From Hyphomicrobiales bacterium (lineage in GTDB: Bacteria > Pseudomonadota > Alphaproteobacteria > Rhizobiales > Rhizobiaceae): a stretch of 64,000 nucleotides of DNA. Under the pieces are notes generated by a model. The model did not search any database, had not been told where the DNA came from, and saw only the letters and a list, made by a program, of their open reading frames with translations. Location of the stretch: positions 1 through 64,000 of the forward strand of contig UCLB01000023.1 of NCBI GenBank assembly GCA_900473205.1. The letters are read 5' to 3'. The position numbers were made by a program, and so were the translations under genes. Below, in pieces: positions 55,855-64,000 of this stretch (positions within the stretch are counted from its first letter, which is position 1; each line of letters begins with the position of its first letter).

Positions 55855-56418
55855 ATGAAAACCCGTGACCTCGTTCTGATCTCGCTGTTTTCAGCCATCA
55901 TCATCGCGCTTGGCCTGCTACCGCCACTTCCGCTTGGCTTCATTCCTGTGCCTATTACCGCACAGTCGCTGGGCGTCATGCTGGCCGGTGTGGTGCTGGG
56001 GGCGAAGCGTGGCACGCTGGCCGTTCTGCTCACCATTCTCATCGCCGCCATCGGCCTGCCGGTTCTGTCGGGTGGTCGCGGTGGGCTTTCGATCTTCTAT
56101 ACGCCGACGACGGGCTTTCTGATCGGCTGGATCGCTGCTGTCTTCACCACCGGCTATCTGTCCGAACGCTTGGTCAACCGGGATCAGTCTGCACTCGTGC
56201 AGGGTGTCGGCTTCTTTCTGGCAAGCGTCGCCGGTGGTTTGGTCGTGCTTTATGCTTTCGGCATCACCTATCTCGGTTTTGCGGCGGGCATCGGCTTTAA
56301 CAAGGCTTTCGTTGGCTCCATGGCCTTCATTCCGGGCGATGTTCTCAAGGCCGTTCTCGCAGCGCTGGCTGGCCGCGCCGTGATGGCAGGATATCCGCTG
56401 CTGCCGCAACGCGCATAA
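55855..56418 (+). CDS. bioY: biotin S-component BioY (ECF-linked copy)
   Basis: 187 residues from ATG 55855 with GGGAG about 12 bases upstream. Six hydrophobic helices. Family signatures: FIPVPITAQSLGVMLAGVVLGA near 25-46, GGRGGLSIFYTPTTGFLIG near 70-88 and FIPGDVLKAVLAA near the end. Completes the bioMNY module. It is a distinct sequence from the solitary BioY at 12072 (the two share the PVPIT motif but differ in most loops), so this is not a recent duplication. Confidence 0.93.
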   Translation: MKTRDLVLISLFSAIIIALGLLPPLPLGFIPVPITAQSLGVMLAGVVLGAKRGTLAVLLTILIAAIGLPVLSGGRGGLSIFYTPTTGFLIGWIAAVFTTGYLSERLVNRDQSALVQGVGFFLASVAGGLVVLYAFGITYLGFAAGIGFNKAFVGSMAFIPGDVLKAVLAALAGRAVMAGYPLLPQRA

Positions 56419-56445
56419 CGCTGCCCCTTTTCAGGAGTCACCGCC

Positions 56446-57381
56446 ATGGCCACACGGCTTTACGAGCACCCGATATTCCTGGAACACATTACGCCTGCGG
56501 GCCATCCAGAGCGGCCCGACCGGCTGCGGTCGCTCAACATTGCGCTGGAGCATCCGAATTTCGAGCGGCTGGAGCGGAAAGAAGCACCGCTGGCGAATGA
56601 AGATGCCGTGTTGCTTGCCCACCCCGAGAGCCATCTGATCTCGATCATGCGGCAGATCCCGGAAGAGGACGGCGAGATCAACCGCATCGAGGCCGATACC
56701 TATGCCTCGCCCAAAAGCCTGCAAGCGGCGCTGACCGGCATTGGTGCCGCCATGGCGGCGGTGGATGATGTGTTCAGCGGTGCTGCCGACAATGTTTTCG
56801 TGGCCAGCCGCCCGCCGGGCCACCATGCCGAAACGGAAAAAGCCATGGGCTTTTGCCTGTTCAACAATGCCGCCATCGCGGCGCGTCATGCGCAGAAGGT
56901 GCATGGCGCGGAACGCGTCGCCATCGTCGATTGGGACGTGCACCACGGCAATGGCACGCAGGACATTTTCTGGAACGACACGTCGGTTCTGTTCTGCTCC
57001 ACGCACCAGATGCCGCTTTACCCGTGGAGCGGCGACAAGCGCGAGACGGGCATCAAGAACAACGTCGTGAACGCGCCGCTTTCGCCCAACACCGGCAGCG
57101 ACCATTTTCGTGAGGCGTTCAAATCCCGCGTGCTGCCGGCATTGGCCGATTTCTCGCCCGATCTCATCATCATCTCGGCGGGTTTCGATGCGCACCACCG
57201 CGATCCCCTGGCGCAGATCAATCTGGTGGGGGACGATTTCGACTGGGCAACGGGGCGAATTCTTGACATGGCCGACAAATTTGCCGCCAACCGGGTCGTC
57301 AGCCTGCTTGAAGGCGGTTATGATCTGGAAGGGCTGGCGGAATCGGCAGCCATGCATATTTTGAGAATGATGAAGGGTTGA
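56446..57381 (+). CDS. histone deacetylase-family hydrolase (acetylpolyamine/acetoin-utilisation type)
   Basis: 311 residues with the arginase/deacetylase fold. Active-site pair His126-His127 in RPPGHHAE, zinc ligands Asp164 and His166 in [10 protein letters not shown], Asp248 in SAGFDAHH. The opening [20 protein letters not shown] is characteristic of bacterial members that deacetylate small amines or organic acids. It lies 27 bases after bioY and 2 bases before xseB, and is likely cotranscribed with xseB. Substrate unknown. Confidence 0.93.
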   Translation: MATRLYEHPIFLEHITPAGHPERPDRLRSLNIALEHPNFERLERKEAPLANEDAVLLAHPESHLISIMRQIPEEDGEINRIEADTYASPKSLQAALTGIGAAMAAVDDVFSGAADNVFVASRPPGHHAETEKAMGFCLFNNAAIAARHAQKVHGAERVAIVDWDVHHGNGTQDIFWNDTSVLFCSTHQMPLYPWSGDKRETGIKNNVVNAPLSPNTGSDHFREAFKSRVLPALADFSPDLIIISAGFDAHHRDPLAQINLVGDDFDWATGRILDMADKFAANRVVSLLEGGYDLEGLAESAAMHILRMMKG

Positions 57382-57383
57382 AC

Positions 57384-57638
57384 ATGACGGAAAATGCCAA
57401 CACAGCCGATGTCAGCGGTTATTCTTTCGAAAAGGCTGTCGCCGAGCTGGAAAGCATTGTCGCCCGCCTGGAACGCGGCGATGTGGCGCTGGACGAATCC
57501 ATCGCCATCTACGAACGCGGCGAAGCCCTGAAGAAACATTGCGAAACCCTGCTGACAGCTGCTGAAAAGCGTATCGAGAAAATCCGTCTGGATCGCGCGG
57601 GCAAGCCGGTTGGTGTGGAGCCGCTGGACGGGGAATGA
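57384..57638 (+). CDS. xseB: exodeoxyribonuclease VII small subunit
   Basis: 84 residues from ATG 57384, with AAGGG seven bases upstream. The small subunit of ExoVII binds the coiled coil of XseA. Diagnostic pattern: [33 protein letters not shown] split into two helices, followed by a charged tail that includes EKRIEKIRL. xseA is not in the window. It lies directly after the deacetylase-fold gene, a conserved rhizobial pairing upstream of dxs. Confidence 0.95.
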   Translation: MTENANTADVSGYSFEKAVAELESIVARLERGDVALDESIAIYERGEALKKHCETLLTAAEKRIEKIRLDRAGKPVGVEPLDGE

Positions 57639-57680
57639 GCGCTGAGGTTTTTACTCAGAGCGGCACCCACCATACATATC

Positions 57681-57766
57681 CGTCACTCTCGGGCTTGTCC
57701 CGAGGGTCTTAACCACGTTTAACGTTGGCGTTCGTTAGATGCCCGGGACAAGCCCGAGCATGACGG
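57681..57766. repeat. palindromic intergenic element, CTTGT-loop family, copy 3
   Basis: Left hairpin CTCGGG-CTTGT-CCCGAG near 57688-57704 and right hairpin CCCGGG-ACAAG-CCCGAG near 57742-57759. The outer arms from 57681 and to 57766 still pair with several mismatches. It belongs with the copy at 26676, sharing CTCGGGCTTGTCCCGAG, but is more decayed. It sits 43 bases after xseB. Confidence 0.82.
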
Positions 57767-57900
57767 CGGAGAGAGAGGGAACGTCGTCAAAATACGTCGC
57801 CCACCCTCCCGCGACATAAGAACACAGCGTTCATCATCAGACCCTCAACCAACGTTCCAAATCATGGTAATCTATCCGCCAGTCACGCAGGAGATTTGCC

Positions 57901-58824
57901 ATGTCGTTTTTTCCCGGAAATGACCCCGCAGCAGGCGATGCCTTTGCCTGCGATGCCATCGAAAATCTGATCATTCCGCGTTCGAGCGATATTGGTGGCT
58001 TTGCCGTGCGGCGCGCCCTGCCGACGCGGGAGCGCAGGCTGGTTGGTCCCTTCATCTTTTTCGACCGCATGGGGCCTGCCATTTTGAAAGCCGGCGAAGC
58101 GCTGGACGTGAAGCCGCATCCCCATATCGGGCTCTCCACCGTGACCTATCTTTTCGATGGTGAAATCAAGCATCGAGATAGTCTCGGCACTGAACTGACG
58201 ATTCGTCCGGGCGACATCAATCTGATGACGGCGGGGCGCGGTATCGTACATTCGGAGCGGACCCCGGAAAATCTGCGTGGCCATCCGCTCTCCATGTCTG
58301 GCCTGCAAACATGGCTTGCCTTGCCCGATAACAAGGAAGAGATCGCGCCGGATTTTTCCCACACCGGGCGCGAAGCCATGCCTGTCATCGACACGAAAGG
58401 CGCATCGGGCCGCGTCGTCATCGGCTCCTTTGCGGGGTCGTCGTCGCCGGTCAAGACCTTTACCGATACGCTCTATGTCGATCTGAGGCTGGAGGCAGGT
58501 GTTAAATTCCCCTTCCCTGCAGATCATGAGGAGCGAGCGATCTATATTCTCTCCGGCTGTCTGGAAGTGGCGGGCGATGTGTTTGCGGCAGATCAGCTGA
58601 TCGTGTTTCGTGCGGGCGATGACATTACCCTGAAAGGTGGCATTGCAGGTTGCCACATCATGATTTTTGGCGGCGCGGCGCTGAATTCCAAGCGATATAT
58701 CTGGTGGAATTTCGTTTCGTCATCAAAAGAACGCATAGAAAAAGCCAAGGAAGAGTGGAGAACCGGGCGCTTCGACATCGTACCGGGGGATGAGGAAGAG
58801 TTTGTCCCTTTGCCGCAGGGTTGA
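57901..58824 (+). CDS. pirin-family bicupin protein
   Basis: 307 residues, two cupin barrels. Metal ligands of the N-terminal cupin match pirin: His73 and His75 in KPHPHIG, His117 and Glu119 in GIVHSERTP. The GDINLMTAGRGIVHSE block is the family signature. Bacterial pirins are quercetinase-like or regulatory proteins; no activity can be claimed here. AGGAG lies 8 bases upstream of the ATG. Single gene upstream of dxs. Confidence 0.92.
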   Translation: MSFFPGNDPAAGDAFACDAIENLIIPRSSDIGGFAVRRALPTRERRLVGPFIFFDRMGPAILKAGEALDVKPHPHIGLSTVTYLFDGEIKHRDSLGTELTIRPGDINLMTAGRGIVHSERTPENLRGHPLSMSGLQTWLALPDNKEEIAPDFSHTGREAMPVIDTKGASGRVVIGSFAGSSSPVKTFTDTLYVDLRLEAGVKFPFPADHEERAIYILSGCLEVAGDVFAADQLIVFRAGDDITLKGGIAGCHIMIFGGAALNSKRYIWWNFVSSSKERIEKAKEEWRTGRFDIVPGDEEEFVPLPQG

Positions 58825-58915
58825 AATTCGTTAAAACGATTTTAGTCTTGTCGAAGGCCAGAATGCACACCATCTGGAAGCGGCAGATCGAACACCAGAT
58901 ACGAAGGCCGAACGA

Positions 58916-60835
58916 TTGACCGGAATGCCAGAGACACCATTGCTTGACCGGGTGAAATTCCCATCCGATCTCAAGTCCATCGAAGATCGCGACCTGCCAC
59001 AACTGGCCAGGGAATTGCGCGACGAGATGATCGATGCCGTCTCAACGACGGGCGGGCATCTGGGTGCGGGGCTGGGCGTCGTCGAGCTGACCATTGCAAT
59101 CCACAAAGTGTTCAACACGCCCGAGGATCGGCTGATCTTCGATGTCGGCCACCAATGTTACCCTCACAAGATTCTGACCGGTCGTCGTGATCGCATCCGC
59201 ACTCTGCGTCAAGAAGGCGGCCTGTCCGGCTTTACCCGCCGCGCGGAAAGCGAATATGACGATTTCGGCGCTGGCCATTCCTCCACCTCCATTTCCGCCG
59301 GTCTCGGCATGGCCGTGGCGGCTGAGCTTGACGGCAGCGACCGCAAGGTCATTTCCGTCATCGGTGACGGCTCCATGTCGGCGGGCATGGCATTCGAAGC
59401 GCTGAACAATGCCGGTGCGCTAGACGCACGCTTGATCGTCATTCTCAACGATAACGACATGTCGATTGCCCCGCCGACGGGTGCCATGAGTGCCTATCTG
59501 GCGCGTCTGGCGTCTGGCCGCACCTATATGGGCTTCCGCGATTTCGGCAAGAAGCTGACGGCCTATCTCGGCAAGACCATCGACCGCGCTATTACCCGCG
59601 CGGTGACCCATGCGCGGGGCTATGTTACTGGCGGCACGTTGTTCGAAGAGCTGGGCTTCTACCATATCGGCCCCATCGATGGTCATTCCTTCGAACATCT
59701 GCTGCCCGTTTTGCGCAATGTGCGCGACAACCAGAAAGGCCCGGTGCTGATCCATGTGGTGACGCAGAAGGGCAAGGGTTACGCACCCGCCGAAGCTGCT
59801 GCCGACAAGTATCACGGCGTCAAAAAATTCGATGTCATTACTGGCGCGCAGGCCAAGGCCAAGCCGAATGCGCCGAGCTACACCAGCGTTTTTGCCGAAG
59901 CGCTTATTCAGGAAGCAACGCTGGACGACAAGATCGTCGGCGTCAGCGCCGCCATGCCGAATGGCACGGGTCTGGACAAGCTGGCCGAATTGTTTCCAAC
60001 CCGAAGCTTCGATGTCGGCATTGCCGAACAGCACGCGGTGACATTTGCGGCGGGCCTTGCTGCGGATGGCTACAAGCCGTTCTGCGCGCTCTACTCCACC
60101 TTCCTGCAACGCGGTTACGACCAGCTGGTTCATGACGTGGCCATTCAGGGGCTTCCCGTCCGCTTCCCGATAGACCGCGCCGGTTTCGTCGGGGCTGACG
60201 GCCCCACCCATTCCGGTTCGTTCGATACGACCTTCCTCGCCACACTGCCCGGCATGGTGGTGATGGCGGCTTCGGATGAGGCGGAACTGAAACATATGGT
60301 GCGCACGGCTGCTGCCTATGACGAAGGCCCGATTTCCTTCCGCTATCCGCGCGGCGAAGGTGTTGGCATCGAGATGCCTGCGCGTGGCGAAATTCTGGAA
60401 ATCGGCAAGGGCCGCATCGTCAAGGAAGGCACCAAGATCGCGCTGCTCTCCTTCGGTACGCGCCTTGCGGAATGCCTGGCTGCGGCCGAAGATCTGGATG
60501 CGGCTGGTCTTTCCACGACTGTGGCGGATGCGCGCTTTGCCAAGCCGCTGGACCTCGACCTCATTCGCCAGCTGGCCAGCCACCATGAAGTTCTCATCAC
60601 CATCGAAGAAGGCTCGGCAGGCGGCTTCGGCGCGCATGTGCTGCATTTCATGGCCAGCGCCGGTCTTCTGGATACGGGCCTGAAGGTCCGCACATTGACG
60701 CTTCCTGACCAATGGGTCGAGCAGGCCAAGCCGGAAATCATGTATGCCAATGCAGGGCTGGACCGCGCTGGCATCGTTTCTGCCGTGTTCAATGCTCTCG
60801 GCCAGAAGCAGGCAGGCGTCGGTTACGCCGTCTGA
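58916..60835 (+). CDS. dxs: 1-deoxy-D-xylulose-5-phosphate synthase
   Basis: First enzyme of the MEP pathway, condensing pyruvate with glyceraldehyde-3-phosphate using thiamine diphosphate. 639 residues. The TTG start at 58916 gives [13 protein letters not shown] with AAGG upstream; ATG at 58925 is an alternative. Diagnostic blocks: [14 protein letters not shown], the ThDP motif [18 protein letters not shown] near 150, [15 protein letters not shown] and the pyrimidine-end motif [15 protein letters not shown]. ispH at 31504 completes the pathway end. A strong terminator follows at 60863. Confidence 0.98.
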   Translation: MTGMPETPLLDRVKFPSDLKSIEDRDLPQLARELRDEMIDAVSTTGGHLGAGLGVVELTIAIHKVFNTPEDRLIFDVGHQCYPHKILTGRRDRIRTLRQEGGLSGFTRRAESEYDDFGAGHSSTSISAGLGMAVAAELDGSDRKVISVIGDGSMSAGMAFEALNNAGALDARLIVILNDNDMSIAPPTGAMSAYLARLASGRTYMGFRDFGKKLTAYLGKTIDRAITRAVTHARGYVTGGTLFEELGFYHIGPIDGHSFEHLLPVLRNVRDNQKGPVLIHVVTQKGKGYAPAEAAADKYHGVKKFDVITGAQAKAKPNAPSYTSVFAEALIQEATLDDKIVGVSAAMPNGTGLDKLAELFPTRSFDVGIAEQHAVTFAAGLAADGYKPFCALYSTFLQRGYDQLVHDVAIQGLPVRFPIDRAGFVGADGPTHSGSFDTTFLATLPGMVVMAASDEAELKHMVRTAAAYDEGPISFRYPRGEGVGIEMPARGEILEIGKGRIVKEGTKIALLSFGTRLAECLAAAEDLDAAGLSTTVADARFAKPLDLDLIRQLASHHEVLITIEEGSAGGFGAHVLHFMASAGLLDTGLKVRTLTLPDQWVEQAKPEIMYANAGLDRAGIVSAVFNALGQKQAGVGYAV

Positions 60836-60862
60836 TCGAGCCCACAACGATACCCCCATAAA

Positions 60863-60894
60863 CAAAACCCGCCGGATCACTCCGGCGGGTTTTG
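60863..60894. terminator. bidirectional Rho-independent terminator between dxs and the chemoreceptor
   Basis: CAAAACCCGCCGGA (60863-60876) pairs with 60881-60894 exactly around TCAC, with a T-rich tail on both strands. It separates convergent dxs and the chemoreceptor gene and can serve both. Confidence 0.93.
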
Positions 60895-60915
60895 TGTTTC
60901 GGAGGTTTGTTCTTC

Positions 60916-62931
60916 TCAGAACTCTTCCCAGTCTTGCGTTGCTGGCTGAGCAGGAGCGGGTGCGAAGGCCTGTGCGAGGCTCTGGCCCAGTGCACGTGCC
61001 GGGGAAGAGACCGGTCGTGCCGTTGGCGCGGCAATTTTCGCGGCAGGGCGTGGCTTTGCTACGAAGCTGGGCTTGGGTGCCGGGGCTGCGGAGCGCGGCG
61101 CGGCAGAAGCGCTGGATGGTGCGAAGACCGTCGTGCCACGTACGCCACCACCGAGATTGAACTGGCCAATCAGGCCGTTCAGGGCTTCAGCTTCGCGAGC
61201 CAGAGCATGGCTTGCAGCGGTCTGCTGTTCCACCATCGCGGCGTTCTGCTGCGTGCCCTGATCCATGGTGTTAACGGCGGTGTTGATTTCCTGAAGGCCG
61301 GTTGCCTGTTCGCGGGCAGCGGTGACGATGGTGCTGACGTGGGAGTTGATTTCCTCTACTTCGGAAATGATCGCCTGCAAGGCCTTGCCGGTTTCGCCGA
61401 CGAGGTTTACGCCATTTTCCACCTGCTGGCTGGACGCACCAATCAGGGCCTTGATTTCCTTGGCGGCATTGGCAGAGCGCTGTGCAAGTTCACGCACTTC
61501 CTGCGCCACGACTGCGAAGCCCTTGCCTGCTTCACCGGCACGCGCCGCTTCCACACCGGCATTCAGCGCCAGAAGGTTTGTCTGGAAGGCAATGTCGTCG
61601 ATAACGCCGATGATGTTGGTGATCTCGCCGGAGGATTTTTCGATTTCCTGCATGGCGGCAACGGCCTTGCGAACGACGGTACCGGAGTTTTCAGCCCCTG
61701 CCCGTGCGCGCTGAACCAGTGCGCTCGCCTCTTCCGCACCACGGGCGCTGTCACGCACGGTGGTGGTGACTTCTTCCAGCGCAGCTGCGGTTTCTTCGAT
61801 GGAGGCTGCCTGTTGCTCGGTGCGGCGGGACAGGTCATCTGCGGCAGAGAGCATTTCCGAGGCACCGGCATTGATGGCCGAAGCATTTTCGCCAACGTTG
61901 CGCAGCGCTTCCTGAAGCTTGTCCAGCGAGGTATTGAAGTTGACGCGCAGCGGCTCCACGAATTCGGTAAATGGTGTTTCGATGCGGTAGACCAGATTGC
62001 CATCGGCCAGTGCCTGCAAGCCCTTGGCGAGTTCTTCGCGAGCAAACATCTGTTCTGCTTCGGCGCGGGCCTTTTCCGCTTCGTTGCGGAGGCGGTCGGC
62101 TTCTGTTGACGTGCGCAGACGGTCGCTTTCGTCGGACAGGCGGGATTTTTCGATACCGGCTTCCTTGAAGACCAGCACGGCCTTGGCCATCTTGCCGACT
62201 TCATCGCCACGGTCGAGTGCGGGGACTTCGACGGATGTATCGCCATCGGCCAGACGGCTCATGGCATTCGTCATACCGACGATTGGGGAAACGATCGCGC
62301 GCGACAGAGCCCAGATGAGCAGCACGGCAACAACGCCAGCGGCAGCACCGCCACCCAGAAGAGCGAGTTCGAGATTGCTGTGGGCGCTGGACTGCGCGGC
62401 GATCTGGCTTGCCGAAGCAACCGACAGCTGCTCCTTGATCTTGGCGGCAGCGGCACGGAAACCATCCAGCTGACCTTTTGCCTGATTGCGGCCAATCTCG
62501 ATGACTTCGGAAATCGGTGCTTCCGTGGTCTTGCGCGCAGCCATCTGCGGCTGGGCCAGCTGCGTGTAGAACACGGTCGCGGTTGCCTGCATGTCATCGA
62601 TGGATTTCAGGATGTCAGGCTGACCGGCGGCATAGCCGCGTGCCTCATCCAGCTTCTTCAACATCAAATCGCGCTGAGCAAACACGTCATTATAGGTGCT
62701 GTCGCTACGAAACAGCAGGTAGCCACGCTGATTGACGGCCTGCTCCAGCATGGCAGCCTTTGCGTCATCGATGCTCGACACGATCCTGCCAGTGTTGGTC
62801 TGCTGGTCGGAGATGCGCTTGGCATCTATCGTTTGCAGGAAGACGAACGCGGAGGCCACAAGGCAGACACCCATCAATGCAATGAAAGTGGCAACCAGCT
62901 TGAGGTTAATGGGTAGATTTTTCAAAGACAT
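60916..62931 (-). CDS. methyl-accepting chemotaxis protein with CHASE3 sensor
   Basis: 671 residues from ATG 62931 (AAGAGC upstream; an ATG at 62970 is less likely). A signal-anchor helix and a CHASE3-like periplasmic domain ([17 protein letters not shown] is its hallmark) precede a second membrane helix, a HAMP domain around 200-270 and a long signalling coiled coil with [16 protein letters not shown]-type methylation helices and the tip [28 protein letters not shown]. The tail after it is Pro/Ala-rich and ends QDWEEF, a WxxF pentapeptide like the NWETF tether for CheR/CheB. Ligand unknown. Confidence 0.95.
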   Translation of the reverse strand: MSLKNLPINLKLVATFIALMGVCLVASAFVFLQTIDAKRISDQQTNTGRIVSSIDDAKAAMLEQAVNQRGYLLFRSDSTYNDVFAQRDLMLKKLDEARGYAAGQPDILKSIDDMQATATVFYTQLAQPQMAARKTTEAPISEVIEIGRNQAKGQLDGFRAAAAKIKEQLSVASASQIAAQSSAHSNLELALLGGGAAAGVVAVLLIWALSRAIVSPIVGMTNAMSRLADGDTSVEVPALDRGDEVGKMAKAVLVFKEAGIEKSRLSDESDRLRTSTEADRLRNEAEKARAEAEQMFAREELAKGLQALADGNLVYRIETPFTEFVEPLRVNFNTSLDKLQEALRNVGENASAINAGASEMLSAADDLSRRTEQQAASIEETAAALEEVTTTVRDSARGAEEASALVQRARAGAENSGTVVRKAVAAMQEIEKSSGEITNIIGVIDDIAFQTNLLALNAGVEAARAGEAGKGFAVVAQEVRELAQRSANAAKEIKALIGASSQQVENGVNLVGETGKALQAIISEVEEINSHVSTIVTAAREQATGLQEINTAVNTMDQGTQQNAAMVEQQTAASHALAREAEALNGLIGQFNLGGGVRGTTVFAPSSASAAPRSAAPAPKPSFVAKPRPAAKIAAPTARPVSSPARALGQSLAQAFAPAPAQPATQDWEEF

Positions 62932-63196
62932 CGAGTGCTCTTTCGACACGCTTCGGTGAGGCTGATTCAAATCAGCCTATGGGGAACTGTATTTTTTCTG
63001 GAGGCCGCCTTCATGGCAGACGTGATGAGATCAACTCAGCTTCGCCGCAGACTGCAATAAAGCCGTTTATTTTCGCTTAAACTTACTGATATCAGTTGTG
63101 GATGCTGCATATTCACATGGCAGTCAGCCCTTTGCCTCAGGGCTCACACGCATAAAATGCTTGCCTTGCGGGCATTTGACAGTCATTGACACGGCC

Positions 63197-63949
63197 ATGT
63201 CTAATTCATCTGAAAATCACCGGCTGGACCAGCTTCTGGTATCCCGCGGCCTGTTTGCCAGCCGCTCCCGCGCACGCGATGCAGTGGAGCGCGGTACAGT
63301 GCGCGTCAACGGCAAGATCGTCACCAAGCCCAGCCTGACATTTCCCGGAAATGTCGTCTTCGAAGTCAGCGATCCCGCGCAGGATTATGTCTCGCGCGCG
63401 GCCTTGAAACTGGTCGCCGCACTCGACCATTTCCAGCTGGAGCCACGCAATCTGGAATGTCTCGATGTCGGCGCGTCCACCGGCGGCTTCACCGAAGTTC
63501 TGCTGAAACGCGGTGCGTCCCACGTCACCTCCATCGATGTCGGCCACGGGCAGATCCATCCGCGCATTGAAAACGACCGACGCGTCACCAGCATCGAAGG
63601 TTTCAATGCACGCTTCCTGACCAGTGACGATATCGACAACCGACCGATCAGCTTCATCGTGTCGGACGTGTCCTTCATCTCGCTGAAGCTAGCGCTCGCC
63701 CCTGCCCTTGAACTGGCAGAGCCCGGCGCGCTTGCCGTGTTGCTGGTGAAACCGCAATTCGAAGCCGGTCGCGATGCGATCAGCAAGGCCGGTCTTTTGA
63801 AAGAACCGGAAACCGCGCCCGAGGTTGCCGCAGAGCTTGAGCGCTGGCTGGTGGAGGACATGGGCTGGGTCAGCCTCGGCCTTATCCCGTCACCCATTGC
63901 AGGCGGCGATGGCAATGTCGAATTCCTTCTCGGAGGCAAAAAGCCATGA
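63197..63949 (+). CDS. tlyA: TlyA-family rRNA 2'-O-methyltransferase (putative hemolysin family)
   Basis: 250 residues from ATG 63197; the ribosome site is weak, and the upstream ATG at 63098 adds 33 residues unlike the family. N-terminal S4 RNA-binding domain (RLDQLLVSRGLFASRSRARDAVERG, split over residues 10-35), then a Rossmann FtsJ-type methyltransferase with LDVGASTGGFTEVLL as SAM loop, DVGHGQIHP and the catalytic region VSDVSFISL. TlyA makes 2'-O-methylcytidine in 16S/23S rRNA. Its TGA overlaps the next gene start (ATGA). Confidence 0.93.
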   Translation: MSNSSENHRLDQLLVSRGLFASRSRARDAVERGTVRVNGKIVTKPSLTFPGNVVFEVSDPAQDYVSRAALKLVAALDHFQLEPRNLECLDVGASTGGFTEVLLKRGASHVTSIDVGHGQIHPRIENDRRVTSIEGFNARFLTSDDIDNRPISFIVSDVSFISLKLALAPALELAEPGALAVLLVKPQFEAGRDAISKAGLLKEPETAPEVAAELERWLVEDMGWVSLGLIPSPIAGGDGNVEFLLGGKKP

Positions 63950-64000
63950 GCACCCAGACCGTGAAGATACAGAGTCTGGGCGCGCAGGGCGATGGCATTG
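63946..64000 (+). CDS. RNA uracil methyltransferase (TrmA/RlmD family), 5' end only
   Basis: ATG at 63946 overlaps the tlyA stop by four bases. The 18 codons seen read MSTQTVKIQSLGAQGDGI, the first strand of a TRAM domain (VxIxxLGxxGDGI) as in class I SAM-dependent 23S rRNA uracil-5-methyltransferases. The rest lies beyond the window. The tlyA-rlmD pairing is common in Rhizobiaceae. Confidence 0.75.
   Translation, partial: MSTQTVKIQSLGAQGDGI

Noticed and set aside
59420-60880. 486-codon leftward frame opposite dxs
   Set aside because: Shadow of dxs, which is intact and diagnostic; the leftward frame also crosses the region just before a terminator.
60892-62109. 405-codon rightward frame opposite the CHASE3 chemoreceptor
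   Set aside because: Shadow frame, Cys/Gly/Phe-rich nonsense composition; the MCP signalling domain on the other strand is unmistakable.

Overview
This window looks like a chromosomal segment of an alphaproteobacterium of the Rhizobiaceae (Agrobacterium/Rhizobium type). The evidence is the roughly 60% GC coding style, a CcrM GANTC methyltransferase, the rhizobial aa3-oxidase gene order with the tiny coxF gene, BioR-type biotin boxes, an invasion-associated-locus-B protein, DUF1344 and RibBX-like proteins, and mutY/DUF721/dsbA/smc in their usual alphaproteobacterial order. I see no rRNA, tRNA, CRISPR array, prophage or complete insertion sequence. Species identity is inferred, not proven.

Layout. 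1-1250: 3' truncated chemoreceptor. 1659-8639: smc, a Tat-exported DsbA-like thioredoxin, a DciA/DUF721 protein, and divergently mutY-HAD-monooxygenase. 9062-11639: ccrM and, divergently, an exported internally repetitive protein. 11629-13510: bioR, bioY and a Cys-rich DUF1284 gene, with two mirror-image BioR boxes between bioR and bioY. 13687-15656: HAD hydrolase, a decayed brnT toxin gene with intact brnA, and a HigB/HigA-like toxin-antitoxin pair. 15754-23937: lipoprotein, thrC, M16 peptidase, acetyltransferase, a membrane PAS-GGDEF-EAL protein and a zinc-ribbon metallopeptidase. 24102-26565: CsbD, YqgE, a DsbD-N-like protein and a one-Cys peroxiredoxin. 26869-29511: a zinc/manganese-type ABC importer preceded by a 40-residue membrane-protein gene and an AT-rich palindrome resembling a Zur operator.

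29627-39222: a long leftward block. ctaC-ctaD-ctaB-coxF-ctaG-ctaE encodes aa3 cytochrome c oxidase and its heme and copper assembly factors, and ends at a strong terminator. DUF983-surf1-ispH-thrB-rnhA follows. A perfect FNR-type box lies 20 bases before ctaC. 39553-47007: ialB-like gene, tldD, VOC protein, HAD hydrolase, pdxH, lipoprotein, J-domain protein, fabI and a histidine phosphatase. 47012-53068: DUF1344 protein, a second GGDEF-EAL protein, aroC and a DHBP synthase whose GTP-cyclohydrolase half has lost its zinc cysteines. 53234-58824: a YcaQ-like DNA glycosylase homologue, a complete ECF biotin importer bioMNY, a deacetylase-fold hydrolase, xseB and pirin. 58916-64000: dxs, a CHASE3 chemoreceptor, tlyA and the first codons of an RNA uracil methyltransferase.

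Themes. Biotin uptake is encoded twice (solitary BioY with BioR, and BioMNY). Metal and oxygen control can be read from operator-like palindromes. Four intergenic hairpin elements share the loop CTTGT/ACAAG although their stems differ. Two toxin-antitoxin modules sit side by side, one of them visibly decaying. Most genes are housekeeping; the most unusual items are the small Zur-linked ORF, the CTTGT-loop repeat family, the broken brnT, the degenerate RibBX-type enzyme and the DUF1284-biotin linkage.
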